DNA of 64,000 nucleotides from Gelidibacter salicanalis. GTDB taxonomy: Bacteria; Bacteroidota; Bacteroidia; Flavobacteriales; Flavobacteriaceae. The notes under the pieces are model-generated. The model saw only the letters and a list, made by a program, of their open reading frames with translations. It was not told the origin of the DNA and did not search any database. A program made the translations under genes and the position numbers. How positions within the stretch are numbered: the first letter of the stretch is position 1; every line of letters begins with the position of its first letter. Location: the NCBI RefSeq assembly GCF_007997285.1, contig NZ_VORX01000001.1, positions 248,001 through 312,000 on the forward strand, given 5' to 3'. Below are positions 53,762 to 62,989 of the stretch, one piece after another.

Positions 53762-54814
53762 TTATCTAGGAATTTCTACGGTTTCAATAATCTGTTTTAT
53801 GACATCTGTGCTCGTTATACCTTCCATTTCACGTTCAGGTGTAACGATAACGCGATGGTGTAATACCGGAATGGCCGCACGCTTGATATCTTCTGGGGTT
53901 ACGAAATCGCGGCCTGCCATAGCCGCAAAAGCCTTACTGGCTTTCAGAATAGCGATCGACGCTCGTGGTGAAGCTCCTAAATATAAGAATGGGTTATTTC
54001 GGGTTGCGACAATTATATCGGCTATATATTTTAGCAAATGTACCTCCACTAACACTTGAGTGACCAATGCTTGATAGCTGATAATTTGTTCAGCGGTTAA
54101 AAACGGCGTAATGGCATCTGTCTTTTCGCGGTTTTCAAGTTGTTGTTCCCGTACTAGAATCTCTATTTCCTCTTCCACATTAGGGTATTCGACCACGATT
54201 TTGAATAAAAACCGATCCAATTGCGCTTCTGGCAAACGGTAAGTGCCTTCTTGTTCAATAGGGTTTTGGGTGGCTAAGACCATAAATGGCGACTCTAACT
54301 TATAGTAATTACCGTCAATAGTAATCTGTTGTTCTTCCATCACTTCAAAGAGTGCGGCTTGTGTTTTTGCTGGAGCACGGTTAATTTCGTCAATCAAAAT
54401 CATTTGACTGAAAATAGGACCTTTTTTAAATTCAAATTCGGTGGATTTTAGATTAAACACCGAAGTTCCTAAAATATCACTTGGCATTAGATCTGGCGTA
54501 AATTGTATTCTACTATAGCCGACGCTTAAAGATTTGGCCATTAATTTAGCCGTAATGGTCTTGGCAACGCCAGGCACGCCTTCAATTAAGGAGTGGCCTT
54601 TGGCCAATAAGGATGCTAAAAGCATGTCGATCATGTCCGTTTGCCCAACAATTACTTTGCCTATTTCCTGCTTGAGGTTTTGCACGTTCAGTTGTAATTC
54701 CGAAAGATCCAAACGGTTGGTAAAGGTCAAATCTTGGGTGTTATCCTCTTGAGTTATATCAAGACTTGGCGTATGCGTGGTTTGTCCTTCTAAATTTTGT
54801 TCGTGTGTTTCCAT
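53762..54814 (-). CDS. MoxR-family AAA ATPase
   Basis: 350 residues from the ATG at 54814 (METHEQN), because the upstream Met would overlap the preceding gene. Walker A is GVPGVAKT (79-86), Walker B ILIDEINR (139-146), and the family-typical ATQNPIEQEGTYRLPEAQLDRF and GASPRASIAILKA follow. MoxR ATPases remodel or insert metal-type cofactors with vWA partners. Gap to the DUF4350 gene 4 bp, to the DUF58 gene 11 bp. Confidence 0.93.
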   Translation of the reverse strand: METHEQNLEGQTTHTPSLDITQEDNTQDLTFTNRLDLSELQLNVQNLKQEIGKVIVGQTDMIDMLLASLLAKGHSLIEGVPGVAKTITAKLMAKSLSVGYSRIQFTPDLMPSDILGTSVFNLKSTEFEFKKGPIFSQMILIDEINRAPAKTQAALFEVMEEQQITIDGNYYKLESPFMVLATQNPIEQEGTYRLPEAQLDRFLFKIVVEYPNVEEEIEILVREQQLENREKTDAITPFLTAEQIISYQALVTQVLVEVHLLKYIADIIVATRNNPFLYLGASPRASIAILKASKAFAAMAGRDFVTPEDIKRAAIPVLHHRVIVTPEREMEGITSTDVIKQIIETVEIPR

Positions 54815-54818
54815 ATAT

Positions 54819-56024
54819 TTATGAATAATATTCTTCAATATGTTTATTGAGTTTCAGAAGATTTTCCTCAAAAAACTCATTTTTTGTCCGTAACCAGGTG
54901 ATGAAAGTAATGGTTTTATCTACGGTTTCTTTTTTCTTTCCAGACTTTTGAGAGAGTTTAAGGATAAACGCTTCATTTAAAACGGTGGTGTCCAAATTGT
55001 AGTCTGATCGTATTTTTTCTAAAAAGTAGGTGATTTTCTTATCAATCAGATTTTTATGATCTTCAGTTTCATAATACAAATTGGAGATGGTCTTTACGAA
55101 ATTTACAGTCGTGTTTTCTAGGGGTTTCACTATAGGAATAACCCGTTGGCGCCTTTTCGCATTAAAGATCATGAACAACAAGGTTAGAAAAATGGTGAGA
55201 TACCAAGCCCATTTAAAGGCAGGCTGTTCTAAAAACCAACTCAGCTGCGATTTTTCCTCAGCAGCGCCATACGGCGAATTAAAATACTTGGTATAGGAAT
55301 CAAAATAAATGGTGGCGTCCGGCAAATAGGAGAGCGCTCCCTCGGTGTAGCGATAGCGCTGATCTTTTAAAATATTATAATTGGTGAAAATTTTCGGTTC
55401 TAAATGCAAATAGATACTACCACCTTCAAACGGAATTTCTATAAAATTAACCAACTCCTCGTCGCCTTCTAAAAATCCTAAACTCGTGAAGTCTTCATTT
55501 CCAATTTTCGAAAAATAACTAGAACTCTCAATTTTATCGATGTTGGTAGTTTTAGATTTTAAGCCCGCATCACTAAAGCTCATGGTGCTGATGCTGTCTT
55601 TATTTTTGATGACCTCTATAGTCAGGTGTAAAGTGTCCATGAGTTTTTGAGGAAAACTGTAGTCTGACAAGAATAACGTGTTGCCCTGACCTGCGAAAAT
55701 CAGAAGTTCTTCAACATCTGCATCATCTAAATAATCTGAATTGCCAATTAAAATATAATTGCCTTCCGCAATATGCTCGCCATTACCCTCTTCTGAATTC
55801 GCATAAAAATAGGTGTATGGAGTATAGTAAATAGTTTTGAGTTTTTGATCCTTAAAGAGTTTGGGTAATTCTTTATAAAACACACTAACACCATAAGGTT
55901 TATGGCTTTTTTCATTAAAACTCTCGGTCCAATCTACCGGAGGATTGGTATTATAATCGATGGTTACAGCTAAAGCAATGATGGCGGTAACAATAATGAG
56001 GATGATGATGACCAGTTTTTTCAT
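54819..56024 (-). CDS. DUF4350-type membrane protein
   Basis: 401 residues. An N-terminal membrane helix (about 4-21) precedes a large extracytoplasmic domain (about 25-270), a second membrane helix (FKWAWYLTIFLTLLFMIFNA, about 271-290) and a cytoplasmic helical domain to the end. The GNSDYLDDADVEELLIFAGQG segment is typical of DUF4350, a GATase-like fold. It starts by ATGA overlap with DUF4129 and is part of the MoxR unit. Function unknown. Confidence 0.8.
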   Translation of the reverse strand: MKKLVIIILIIVTAIIALAVTIDYNTNPPVDWTESFNEKSHKPYGVSVFYKELPKLFKDQKLKTIYYTPYTYFYANSEEGNGEHIAEGNYILIGNSDYLDDADVEELLIFAGQGNTLFLSDYSFPQKLMDTLHLTIEVIKNKDSISTMSFSDAGLKSKTTNIDKIESSSYFSKIGNEDFTSLGFLEGDEELVNFIEIPFEGGSIYLHLEPKIFTNYNILKDQRYRYTEGALSYLPDATIYFDSYTKYFNSPYGAAEEKSQLSWFLEQPAFKWAWYLTIFLTLLFMIFNAKRRQRVIPIVKPLENTTVNFVKTISNLYYETEDHKNLIDKKITYFLEKIRSDYNLDTTVLNEAFILKLSQKSGKKKETVDKTITFITWLRTKNEFFEENLLKLNKHIEEYYS

Positions 56025-56743
56025 GAGTTCACCTTTTTAATAAGTTGAACAAATTGCTGTTTTGCCACTTGGTATTGTTCCGCATTTAGCGCAAATTCAC
56101 CGTACCAGGTATAATTATAAATGTAAGAGGTGTAGGCAAAATCTTTACTGAATTTTTGAGACGCCATAGCGTATAGGTAGTCCTCATTGGTTTTATCCTC
56201 TGCGTAGGTTATAAAGTTTTTTAGTGTTAAGTGTTTAAGAACTAACATATAATAGTACCTGACCGCCAATCTGTAATCATTGGTGTTTTCGGCACTTTCT
56301 ATGAGAGCTTTAATATCAGTATGCGCTATATTTTCAACAGAAAACTCCGTTGGATGAATTAATTTGGAATTAGTCTTGGTAGAAAATAGTCGGCTACTGC
56401 CATTATTTAAAAGCGTATAGATTAGATAGCCAACTGCCATGATAAGAATGCCAATGAGGAGCCAATTATATACATTAAAATTAAAATTAAATCCATCAGC
56501 TTCATCTTCTACAACGTAGGGCTGCTCTTCTGAATAATCAGCGTTTTGGTGTTGCTGTGAGGCGGGACGGGATTTTGCAATGCCATCATAATTATACTTT
56601 CTTCCCGAATAAGATTCCTTAAATTTTTGATTAAAACGACGCTCGTTAATAGGTTGTTGTACAGCGTATTTAGTCCGTGCCGATGTGTTCGCGTGGAGCA
56701 AAGAACCAAGAACTATAAAAATAAGGGTCAGGTTAAATTTCAT
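56021..56743 (-). CDS. DUF4129-like membrane protein
   Basis: 240 residues. A signal-type start (LTLIFIVLGSLLHANTSA) is followed by a charged linker, one membrane helix (FNVYNWLLIGILIMAVGYLIY, about 95-112) and a cytoplasmic helical domain (about 130-240; YRLAVRYYYMLVLKHLTLK). The topology is that of the short C-terminal DUF4129 proteins found beside MoxR loci. It overlaps the DUF4350 gene by 4 nt and abuts the SpoIIM gene. Confidence 0.75.
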   Translation of the reverse strand: MKFNLTLIFIVLGSLLHANTSARTKYAVQQPINERRFNQKFKESYSGRKYNYDGIAKSRPASQQHQNADYSEEQPYVVEDEADGFNFNFNVYNWLLIGILIMAVGYLIYTLLNNGSSRLFSTKTNSKLIHPTEFSVENIAHTDIKALIESAENTNDYRLAVRYYYMLVLKHLTLKNFITYAEDKTNEDYLYAMASQKFSKDFAYTSYIYNYTWYGEFALNAEQYQVAKQQFVQLIKKVNS

Positions 56744-57724
56744 CTAAATGAAGGGCATCAATTCTGCTTTCAATTTTTTCTTTACAATACAAGGGTATAC
56801 CAGATAATAGTAACTGATCATTCCTAAAGTGACTAAGATAATCCCAACGGAAATCATTTTTGGCATTTCTTGAGAATATCTTGTGATAAACCCTTCTAGG
56901 AATCCAGCGAAAAAAGTGAAGGGAAAGGTACTGATGACAATTTTAATTCCCGTTTTGGCACCTTGTTTAAATGAGGCAAATCGTGAATAAGTTCCGGGAA
57001 AAAGAATGCTCGCTCCTAGAATTAGTCCCGCTGCGGCTTCGATTACAATGGCGAAAACTTCCATCGATCCGTGGATCCAAATGCCTCGGACACTTTCCCA
57101 AAAGACATTTTTTTCGTAAAAGAAATATTGAAAAGAGCCCAGCATGATACAATTTTTGAATAAAATATAAACGGTGCCCAATCCACCAAAAACGCCCATA
57201 ACAAAGGTGATAATGCCCACCCGTAAATTATTTACGGTAATGCCAATAAAACTCCCCCAATTACTTCCACTTTTATAGACCGCCACGGGATTGCCCGCCT
57301 CAATATTCTCTAAAGTCATATTGACATATTCATCGCCTAAAATGGAGCGTACAAACTCTCCGTCATTAGCAGCAGAAATGACGCCAATCGTGGTAAATAC
57401 TGTAAAAATGGCAAAGGCGATATATACAAACTGCCGGTATTGGTACATGATTAATGGCACTTCAGTTTTCCAGAATTCAACAATTCTGTTGCTATCTTCA
57501 CGTTTGGTCTTGTAAATCTTTTGAAAAGCTTTGGCCGCTAATTGATTTAAGTAGGTAATTATTTTACTTTTGGGGTAGTAGGTTTGTGCGTAGGATAAAT
57601 CGTTAATCAGTTGGATATATTGAGAAGCGAGTTCGTCCGGATTTTTAAAGTCATTGTTGAAAATAGCGGATTCAAAATTTAGCCATTTTTCCTTATTTTG
57701 CTTAATAAACGCCACCTCTCTCAT
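56744..57724 (-). CDS. SpoIIM-like (stage II sporulation protein M family) membrane protein
   Basis: 326 residues with five or six hydrophobic segments from about 95 on, and the family-type AGNPVAVYKSGSNWGSFIGITVNNLRVGI and WIHGSMEVFAIVIEAAAGLILG. In non-sporulating Bacteroidota the domain is linked to MoxR loci and not to sporulation. It is the first gene of the unit and is divergent from the RDD gene (24 bp between starts). Confidence 0.9.
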   Translation of the reverse strand: MREVAFIKQNKEKWLNFESAIFNNDFKNPDELASQYIQLINDLSYAQTYYPKSKIITYLNQLAAKAFQKIYKTKREDSNRIVEFWKTEVPLIMYQYRQFVYIAFAIFTVFTTIGVISAANDGEFVRSILGDEYVNMTLENIEAGNPVAVYKSGSNWGSFIGITVNNLRVGIITFVMGVFGGLGTVYILFKNCIMLGSFQYFFYEKNVFWESVRGIWIHGSMEVFAIVIEAAAGLILGASILFPGTYSRFASFKQGAKTGIKIVISTFPFTFFAGFLEGFITRYSQEMPKMISVGIILVTLGMISYYYLVYPCIVKKKLKAELMPFI

Positions 57725-57748
57725 ACAGTTGTTAAATTAAAATATAAA

Positions 57749-58465
57749 ATGGCAGAGTTACAAATTAACACCACTCAAAATGTGAAAATAAATTTTACGA
57801 CCGCAGGAGCTGGTGAGCGTTTGTTGGCATTCATAATTGATACGCTGATTAAACTAGGCTATTTGGCGCTTTTAAACATGACGGTAGGCGCATTTCAGAA
57901 TATGGACCAATGGTCTCAAATAGGCATTAATACGGTGTTAGGGCTGCCCGTGGTGTTTTACACGCTGGCTTTAGAGTCTGTAATGGAAGGGCAAACCATT
58001 GGTAAGCGGTTGATGAATATAAAGGTGGTAAAAATTGATGGCTACCAAGCATCACTTGCAGATTATGTAGTACGTTGGTTTTTCAGAATTGTCGATATCT
58101 ACATTTTAGGGTTAGGCTTTTTTGTGATCATTTTTAGTAAGAGATCCCAGAGATTGGGTGATATGGCGGCAGGGACTTCGGTGATTCTTTTAAAGGACAA
58201 GGTCAATATCAGTCACACCATTTTAGAGGAATTGGACGATGATTTTAAACCGACTTACCCGACGGTCATTAAGTTGTCCGACAATGATGCACGAATTATA
58301 AAGGAAACGTTTACCGCGGCAAAATCATCCAACGATTATCAAACCTTAATTAAATTACGCGCTAAAATCACAGAGGTAATAGGCGTAGAGGCGATCAATG
58401 GAAACGACATTCAATTTATCGACACCATTTTAAAAGATTATAATTATTACACTCAAAGAATGTAA
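57749..58465 (+). CDS. RDD-family membrane protein
   Basis: 238 residues from the ATG at 57749 (MAELQINTTQN). The RDD motifs are GERLLAFIIDTLIK (start of helix 1), a second helix (VLGLPVVFYTLALESVMEGQ), IGKRLMNIKVVK and YVVRWFFRIVD, and the third helix at VDIYILGLGFFVIIF. A cytoplasmic helical tail follows (about 150-238). It is divergent from the SpoIIM gene and fits as the sixth member of the MoxR locus. The 81-bp tandem repeat array begins 23 bp downstream. Confidence 0.9.
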   Translation: MAELQINTTQNVKINFTTAGAGERLLAFIIDTLIKLGYLALLNMTVGAFQNMDQWSQIGINTVLGLPVVFYTLALESVMEGQTIGKRLMNIKVVKIDGYQASLADYVVRWFFRIVDIYILGLGFFVIIFSKRSQRLGDMAAGTSVILLKDKVNISHTILEELDDDFKPTYPTVIKLSDNDARIIKETFTAAKSSNDYQTLIKLRAKITEVIGVEAINGNDIQFIDTILKDYNYYTQRM

Positions 58466-58474
58466 GCAGCGAAC

Positions 58475-58499
58475 CATATTTTCCTTTTCGGAAAATATG
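58475..58499. other. Hairpin at the start of the repeat array
   Basis: A perfect 10-bp stem (CATATTTTCC/GGAAAATATG) with a 5-nt loop, 9 bp after the RDD stop. Its right arm is the first repeat unit's start, so only unit 1 has this extra stem. Confidence 0.65.
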
Positions 58500-58935
58500 T
58501 GTGAGTCGCTTATCCCGCTGTTTAGCGGGATCTCATCATATAATCATCTAATTAAATAAATCTATATATCGGAAAATATGTGTGAGTCGCTTATCCCGCT
58601 GTTTAGCGGGATCTCATCATCTGATTACATAATTTAATAGATTTATATTTCGGAAAATATGTGTGAGTCGCTTATCCCGCTGTTTAGCGGGATCTCATCA
58701 CATAAATATTTAATCAATTAGATTTATATTTCGGAAAATATGTGTGAGTCGCTTATCCCGCTATTCAGCGGGATCTCATCACATATATCCTGATTTAATA
58801 ATCATATATTTCAAATATATGTGAATCGCTTATCCCGCTTTTTTAGCAGGATCTTAAGAATATAATTTATATTTCGTTAAGAAAGTCTAATAGATGTGAG
58901 CAGTTCATCTCGCTGTACAGTGGAATCTCATTTCA
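58489..58935. repeat. Tandem array of an 81-bp repeat, about six units, each with a hairpin
   Basis: Units begin at 58489, 58570, 58651 and 58732, exactly 81 bp apart. A shorter fifth (about 58812) and a degenerate sixth (about 58875) follow. Each unit has a conserved 50-bp core: CGGAAAATATGTGTGAGTCG, then CTTATCCCGCT, a 4-nt loop and AGCGGGATCTCATCA. A variable AT-rich part of about 31 bp follows. The core folds as ATCCCGCT/AGCGGGAT. Copy 4 changes only the loop. Copies 5 and 6 decay. No cas genes are near. Confidence 0.9.
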
Positions 58936-59399
58936 TAAGTTGCCGATATTTCAGGGAAAGCTTTTCACAAAACTTCTACCAGTCGTTTTGAATGTTGGTA
59001 TGGTCTAATTTGATTGTTAATTGCTTTAGAATATCATAAGTGAAGAAAGAGAGAAACGTAAAAATTTTTATACATCCCATAATGGTGAATTGCAATAAAG
59101 CTGCTCTCATTAGATTGGTGTATATACCCCTCAAACGACTTTCTAGGTTGACTTATTTTTCTAATATTTAAATTTTAATAGTTTAAGTTTAACTTGAAAA
59201 TATGCTTATAATTGTTTAGTTACAAGAACAATGTGTAATTTTGTTTTAAATAAAATCTTGGATTAATATTGTGAAATTGAACTTACTAAACCAATATCCA
59301 AAACCCACTCTTTCCATTTCTCCCGACATTTCTCCCATTAAAGTTTAAATTGATCTTAGGGCTTCCTATCTTTGGCCGCTGAACTTTTTACGATAATTT
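58936..59399. other. Gene-free interval
   Basis: 464 AT-rich bases without a credible open frame. TATCTTTG at 59367-59374 is an exact -7 box for the downstream channel gene, 25 bp before its ATG. I see nothing else. Confidence 0.6.
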
Positions 59400-60005
59400 A
59401 TGTTTCTACAAACCATAGACATTCTTGGGACCATTGCTTTCGCCATTTCTGGTGTATCCATAGCCATGGATAAAAAAATGGATGCCTTTGGTGTTCTGAT
59501 CATTGCTTTTGTGACCTCGGTTGGTGGTGGTACCATGCGAGATGTGCTGATTGGGGTGACTCCAGTAGCCTGGATGACGAACATGACCTATGTATACGTG
59601 ATTTTTGCTGCCACTATTTTTACGGTTATTTTTCGCCGGAAAATTAATTATTTAAGAACCTCTTTATTTCTATTTGACACGATTGGGATCGCCCTGTATA
59701 CAGTTGTGGGTATTCAGAAAGGGCTGGCCATAGGTCTGCATCCCATCATTTGTATTTCCTTAGGGACCATGACCGCGTGTTTTGGAGGTGTGCTCAGGGA
59801 TATGTTATGTAATGAAATCCCGGTGATTTTTAGAAAAGAAATTTACGCTACAGCCTGTATTTTGGGAGGTGTTGCTTACTTTGTGTTGAGTCAGTTCCCG
59901 ATTGAGGATAATGTGATATTTATGGTTGCCGGTTCTGTAGTGATCACTGTACGCTTAATTGCGGTAAAATTCAAAATTAGTTTGCCGAGCCTTTATAAAG
60001 CATAA
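59400..60005 (+). CDS. TRIC-family / UPF0126 membrane protein (YicG-like)
   Basis: 201 residues with six or seven hydrophobic segments in two repeats. Each half has the conserved GGG/GG-xx-RD turn: SVGGGTMRDVLIG (40-52) and FGGVLRDMLCNE (about 128-139). The duplication is typical of prokaryotic TRIC-type cation channels. It stands alone, between the repeat-containing interval and a terminator. Confidence 0.92.
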   Translation: MFLQTIDILGTIAFAISGVSIAMDKKMDAFGVLIIAFVTSVGGGTMRDVLIGVTPVAWMTNMTYVYVIFAATIFTVIFRRKINYLRTSLFLFDTIGIALYTVVGIQKGLAIGLHPIICISLGTMTACFGGVLRDMLCNEIPVIFRKEIYATACILGGVAYFVLSQFPIEDNVIFMVAGSVVITVRLIAVKFKISLPSLYKA

Positions 60006-60006
60006 A

Positions 60007-60034
60007 AAAATGCCACGGATAAACGTGGCATTTT
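60007..60034. terminator. Bidirectional terminator
   Basis: An 11-bp stem (AAAATGCCACG/CGTGGCATTTT) with a 6-nt loop between convergent genes. Confidence 0.85.
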
Positions 60035-60054
60035 AAAATAAAAGAAAGTTTTAA

Positions 60055-62214
60055 TTATTTTTTCGGAACTGGAAAGCCGCGATCTTTCATTAAAGCTTCA
60101 ATTTTAGCATCACGACCTCTAAATAAGCGATACGCTTCTGCAGGATCCATAGAGTTTCTAGGTGCAAACAAATAGTTAACTAATTTCTTAGCAACATCTG
60201 CATCATAAAAACCGCCCGGAGCTTCTTTAAATGCTTCTGACGCATCACTGGTCAATACATCAGCCCACATATACCCGTAGTAGGCCGTTGCATATCCTTC
60301 ACCAGAAAACACGTGTCCAAACTGTGGCGTTCTGTGACGCATCACCAATTCTTTTGGCATATTCAGTTCTTTTAAGGTTTCCCGTTCAAATTTGTCAATA
60401 TCAATATTCTCAGGATCCGCTAAATGCAATTTCATGTCGATTAATGCGGATGCCAAGTATTCAGTGGTACCAAAACCTTGATTAAATGTCGATGCTTTTT
60501 TGATTTTCTCAACCAATGCAGCAGGAATAGGTTCTCCAGTTTTATAATGTACCAAAAATTGATTGATCACTTCATCTGTAGACAACCAGCGCTCTAATAA
60601 TTGCGATTGGAATTCCGTGTAATCTCTTACGCCTCCATTTAAGGTAGGATATTTTACGTTAGACGAGAAGAAGTGGAGTGCATGTCCAAACTCATGGAAA
60701 AAGGTTGTAGCGTCATCCCAAGATACTAAAACAGGCTCGCCAGGAGCTGGTTTTACAAAGTTAGAGTTGTTGGAAGCTAATACAGTTTCAGGGCCATCAT
60801 AAGTGGTGTGGCTTCTGTAGGTTGTTGCCCAAGCGCCAGAGCGTTTTCCTTCGCGAGCAAATGGGTCTAAATACCATAAGCCAATATGTTTACCTGAATC
60901 TTTATCAGTCACTTCCCAAACTTTCACATCGTCGTGGAACACAGGAACCGAGCCTTCAGCAACAGGCGTAAATTCATAATTAAATAGGCGACCAGCCGTA
61001 TAAAATAAGGCTTGGGTCAATTTGTCTAGTTGAAGGTATTGTTTTACTTCTTCGCTGTCTAGATCATATTTTTTCTGACGTACTTTTTCAGCGTAGTAGC
61101 GATAGTCCCAAGGTTCAATGGTGATGTTATCGCCATTAGCATTTGCTACAGCTTGCATGTCAGCCACTTCTTCCTTAACTCTTGCAATAGCCGCAGGCCA
61201 AACCGCCATCATTAAATCCATGGCATTTTCTGGCGTTTTCGCCATTCTGTCTTGCAAGCGCCATTCAGCGTAATTATCGTAACCCATTAATCCTACACGC
61301 TCTTTACGTAGTTTCAGAATTTGGGCAATTAACTCATTGTTATCAAATTCGTCGCCGTTATCGCCACGAGAGTAGTAGTTGTTCCATACTTTTTTTCGCA
61401 ATTCACGTTCCGTAGAATAGGTTAAAAATGGATCCATGGAAGATCGGGTATTGGTAATGGCGTATTTGCCGTCTTGACCTTTATCCGAAGCTATCTTTGC
61501 TGCAGATTTAGTAAAAGATTCTGAGAGACCTCCCAATTGATCTTCATTCAGATACGTTACATAGTTTTCTTCATCATGCAAAACATTGTTGGAGAACTTT
61601 GTGTAGATGGAAGATAGTTCCTTATTGATTTCGGCATAACGTTTCTTTTTCTCAGCATCTAAATTAGCGCCGTTCATTTCAAAGCTCTTGTAAGTTAAGT
61701 CAACAACACGCTGTTGGTCATCTTCTAAAGACGTGGTTTGTGACGCATCATAAACCGCTTTAATTCTTTGGAACAGCTTCTCGTTTTGAGAAATTTTAGA
61801 ATTGTAGTCTGATAGTTTAGGAGCTAATTCTGTTTGGATGTCTCTAAATTCAGGAGATGACATGTTGCTGCTTAAGATACCGTAGTAGGTAAACACGCGG
61901 TCAAGTTCTTTGCCAGAGCGCTCCATAGCGGCAATAGTGTTTTCAAATGTAGGAGGTTCTGGGTTGTTGGCAATTTTTTCAATGTCCTTCAAGCCGAGTT
62001 CCATGCCTCTTTCTACAGCTTCCTTCACATCTTTGACGTTCATTTTGTCAAAAGCCGGAACGCCATCAAAAGGACCGGTCCATTCTTGCAGCAGAATGTT
62101 TTCGTTTTTCGCCATAGTGTCTTGTTTTTTTTCGTCGTCCTTACAACTGGTCGTAAAGGCAATTAGCGCACATAAACTCAAGGTTTTAATGTGTCTGAAA
62201 TTGTGTTTTGTCAT
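60055..62214 (-). CDS. M3-family metallopeptidase lipoprotein (oligopeptidase A / Dcp-like)
   Basis: 719 residues with lipobox Cys24 (TTSC). The zinc site HEFGH is at 507-511 (FFHEFGHALHFF), followed by the ETPS-type region of the M3 family (EFQSQLLERWL) with the third ligand Glu. The N-terminal helical cap (about 40-460) is normal. The length and YTEFQSQLLERW fit the Dcp/OpdA group, which cleaves dipeptides from short peptides. It would work in the periplasm with the S9 peptidases. Confidence 0.93.
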   Translation of the reverse strand: MTKHNFRHIKTLSLCALIAFTTSCKDDEKKQDTMAKNENILLQEWTGPFDGVPAFDKMNVKDVKEAVERGMELGLKDIEKIANNPEPPTFENTIAAMERSGKELDRVFTYYGILSSNMSSPEFRDIQTELAPKLSDYNSKISQNEKLFQRIKAVYDASQTTSLEDDQQRVVDLTYKSFEMNGANLDAEKKKRYAEINKELSSIYTKFSNNVLHDEENYVTYLNEDQLGGLSESFTKSAAKIASDKGQDGKYAITNTRSSMDPFLTYSTERELRKKVWNNYYSRGDNGDEFDNNELIAQILKLRKERVGLMGYDNYAEWRLQDRMAKTPENAMDLMMAVWPAAIARVKEEVADMQAVANANGDNITIEPWDYRYYAEKVRQKKYDLDSEEVKQYLQLDKLTQALFYTAGRLFNYEFTPVAEGSVPVFHDDVKVWEVTDKDSGKHIGLWYLDPFAREGKRSGAWATTYRSHTTYDGPETVLASNNSNFVKPAPGEPVLVSWDDATTFFHEFGHALHFFSSNVKYPTLNGGVRDYTEFQSQLLERWLSTDEVINQFLVHYKTGEPIPAALVEKIKKASTFNQGFGTTEYLASALIDMKLHLADPENIDIDKFERETLKELNMPKELVMRHRTPQFGHVFSGEGYATAYYGYMWADVLTSDASEAFKEAPGGFYDADVAKKLVNYLFAPRNSMDPAEAYRLFRGRDAKIEALMKDRGFPVPKK

Positions 62215-62275
62215 TGGTTATAGTGTTGATTTTTAAAGTTTCCAAGATATTGAATTAAAGACTGAAATTTCTTAA

Positions 62276-62983
62276 TTAATCTATAATTTCCACGTTCCTG
62301 ATGTAGATGTTATGTAATGGCCATTCAGAACCATCTGTTTCCTGGGAAGCTATGGTGTCTACAACGTCCATCCCTTCTGTAACGCGGCCAAAAACAGTAT
62401 AGTCACCATCTAAATGATGGGCGCCTCCAGGCTTCTGAACGATGAAAAACTGATAAGGAGAAGCTAGTTTATATGGGTTTTCTATCTCGCTGCTCGGCAT
62501 ACTCACGACGCCGCGGTCATGTTGAAATCCGCGATTGGTATCCGTAGGAAGTAGATATTGTCCTATTTTTTGGCGTCGCTCAGCAATCGACATGTCGTCA
62601 CTACTGCCGCCTTGAATGATGAAATTATTAACAATACGGTAGAATTGAGTATTGTTAAAATATTTTTGCTTGGTTAAAAAGATAAAATTGGCACGGTGAA
62701 ACTTGGTTTCGTTAAATAGCAAAATATCAATGGTTCCAAAATCGGTAGTAATGCGCACCTTATTCTCTTTGTGTTCCTTCTCGAACTCTAGAAAGAAGTC
62801 CATCGCGTTTTTATCGGTGAGTTTTGGGTATTGGCGTTCAGGCTTTTTGTCTGACTTTTTTGCGGCCTGAGAAGTCTGGGTAGCTAAGGAATCTGATGGT
62901 GAATTGTTTACTTTTTGACGGGATTGTTTATCTTCACAATTAAGAAAAATGAAAAAAACGCCAATGCACATTAAAATTCTCAT
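62276..62983 (-). CDS. Cyclophilin-type peptidyl-prolyl isomerase, lipoprotein
   Basis: 235 residues with a short hydrophobic start and Cys16 (FLNC, a weak lipobox). After a Lys/Ser-rich linker (20-50) the cyclophilin domain runs from about 75: ITTDFGTIDILLF, NFIFLTKQKYFNNTQFYRIV, NFIIQGGSSDD, FQHDRGVVSM, QFFIVQKPG and YTVFGRVTEGMDVVDTIA. It assists folding in the periplasm. Its promoter lies inside the divergent Nudix gene. Confidence 0.92.
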   Translation of the reverse strand: MRILMCIGVFFIFLNCEDKQSRQKVNNSPSDSLATQTSQAAKKSDKKPERQYPKLTDKNAMDFFLEFEKEHKENKVRITTDFGTIDILLFNETKFHRANFIFLTKQKYFNNTQFYRIVNNFIIQGGSSDDMSIAERRQKIGQYLLPTDTNRGFQHDRGVVSMPSSEIENPYKLASPYQFFIVQKPGGAHHLDGDYTVFGRVTEGMDVVDTIASQETDGSEWPLHNIYIRNVEIID

Positions 62984-62989
62984 GACTAA

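Noticed and set aside
58489-58935. CRISPR array
   Set aside because: The repeat is about 50 bp with an internal hairpin, the linkers are AT-rich and related to one another, and there are no cas genes.
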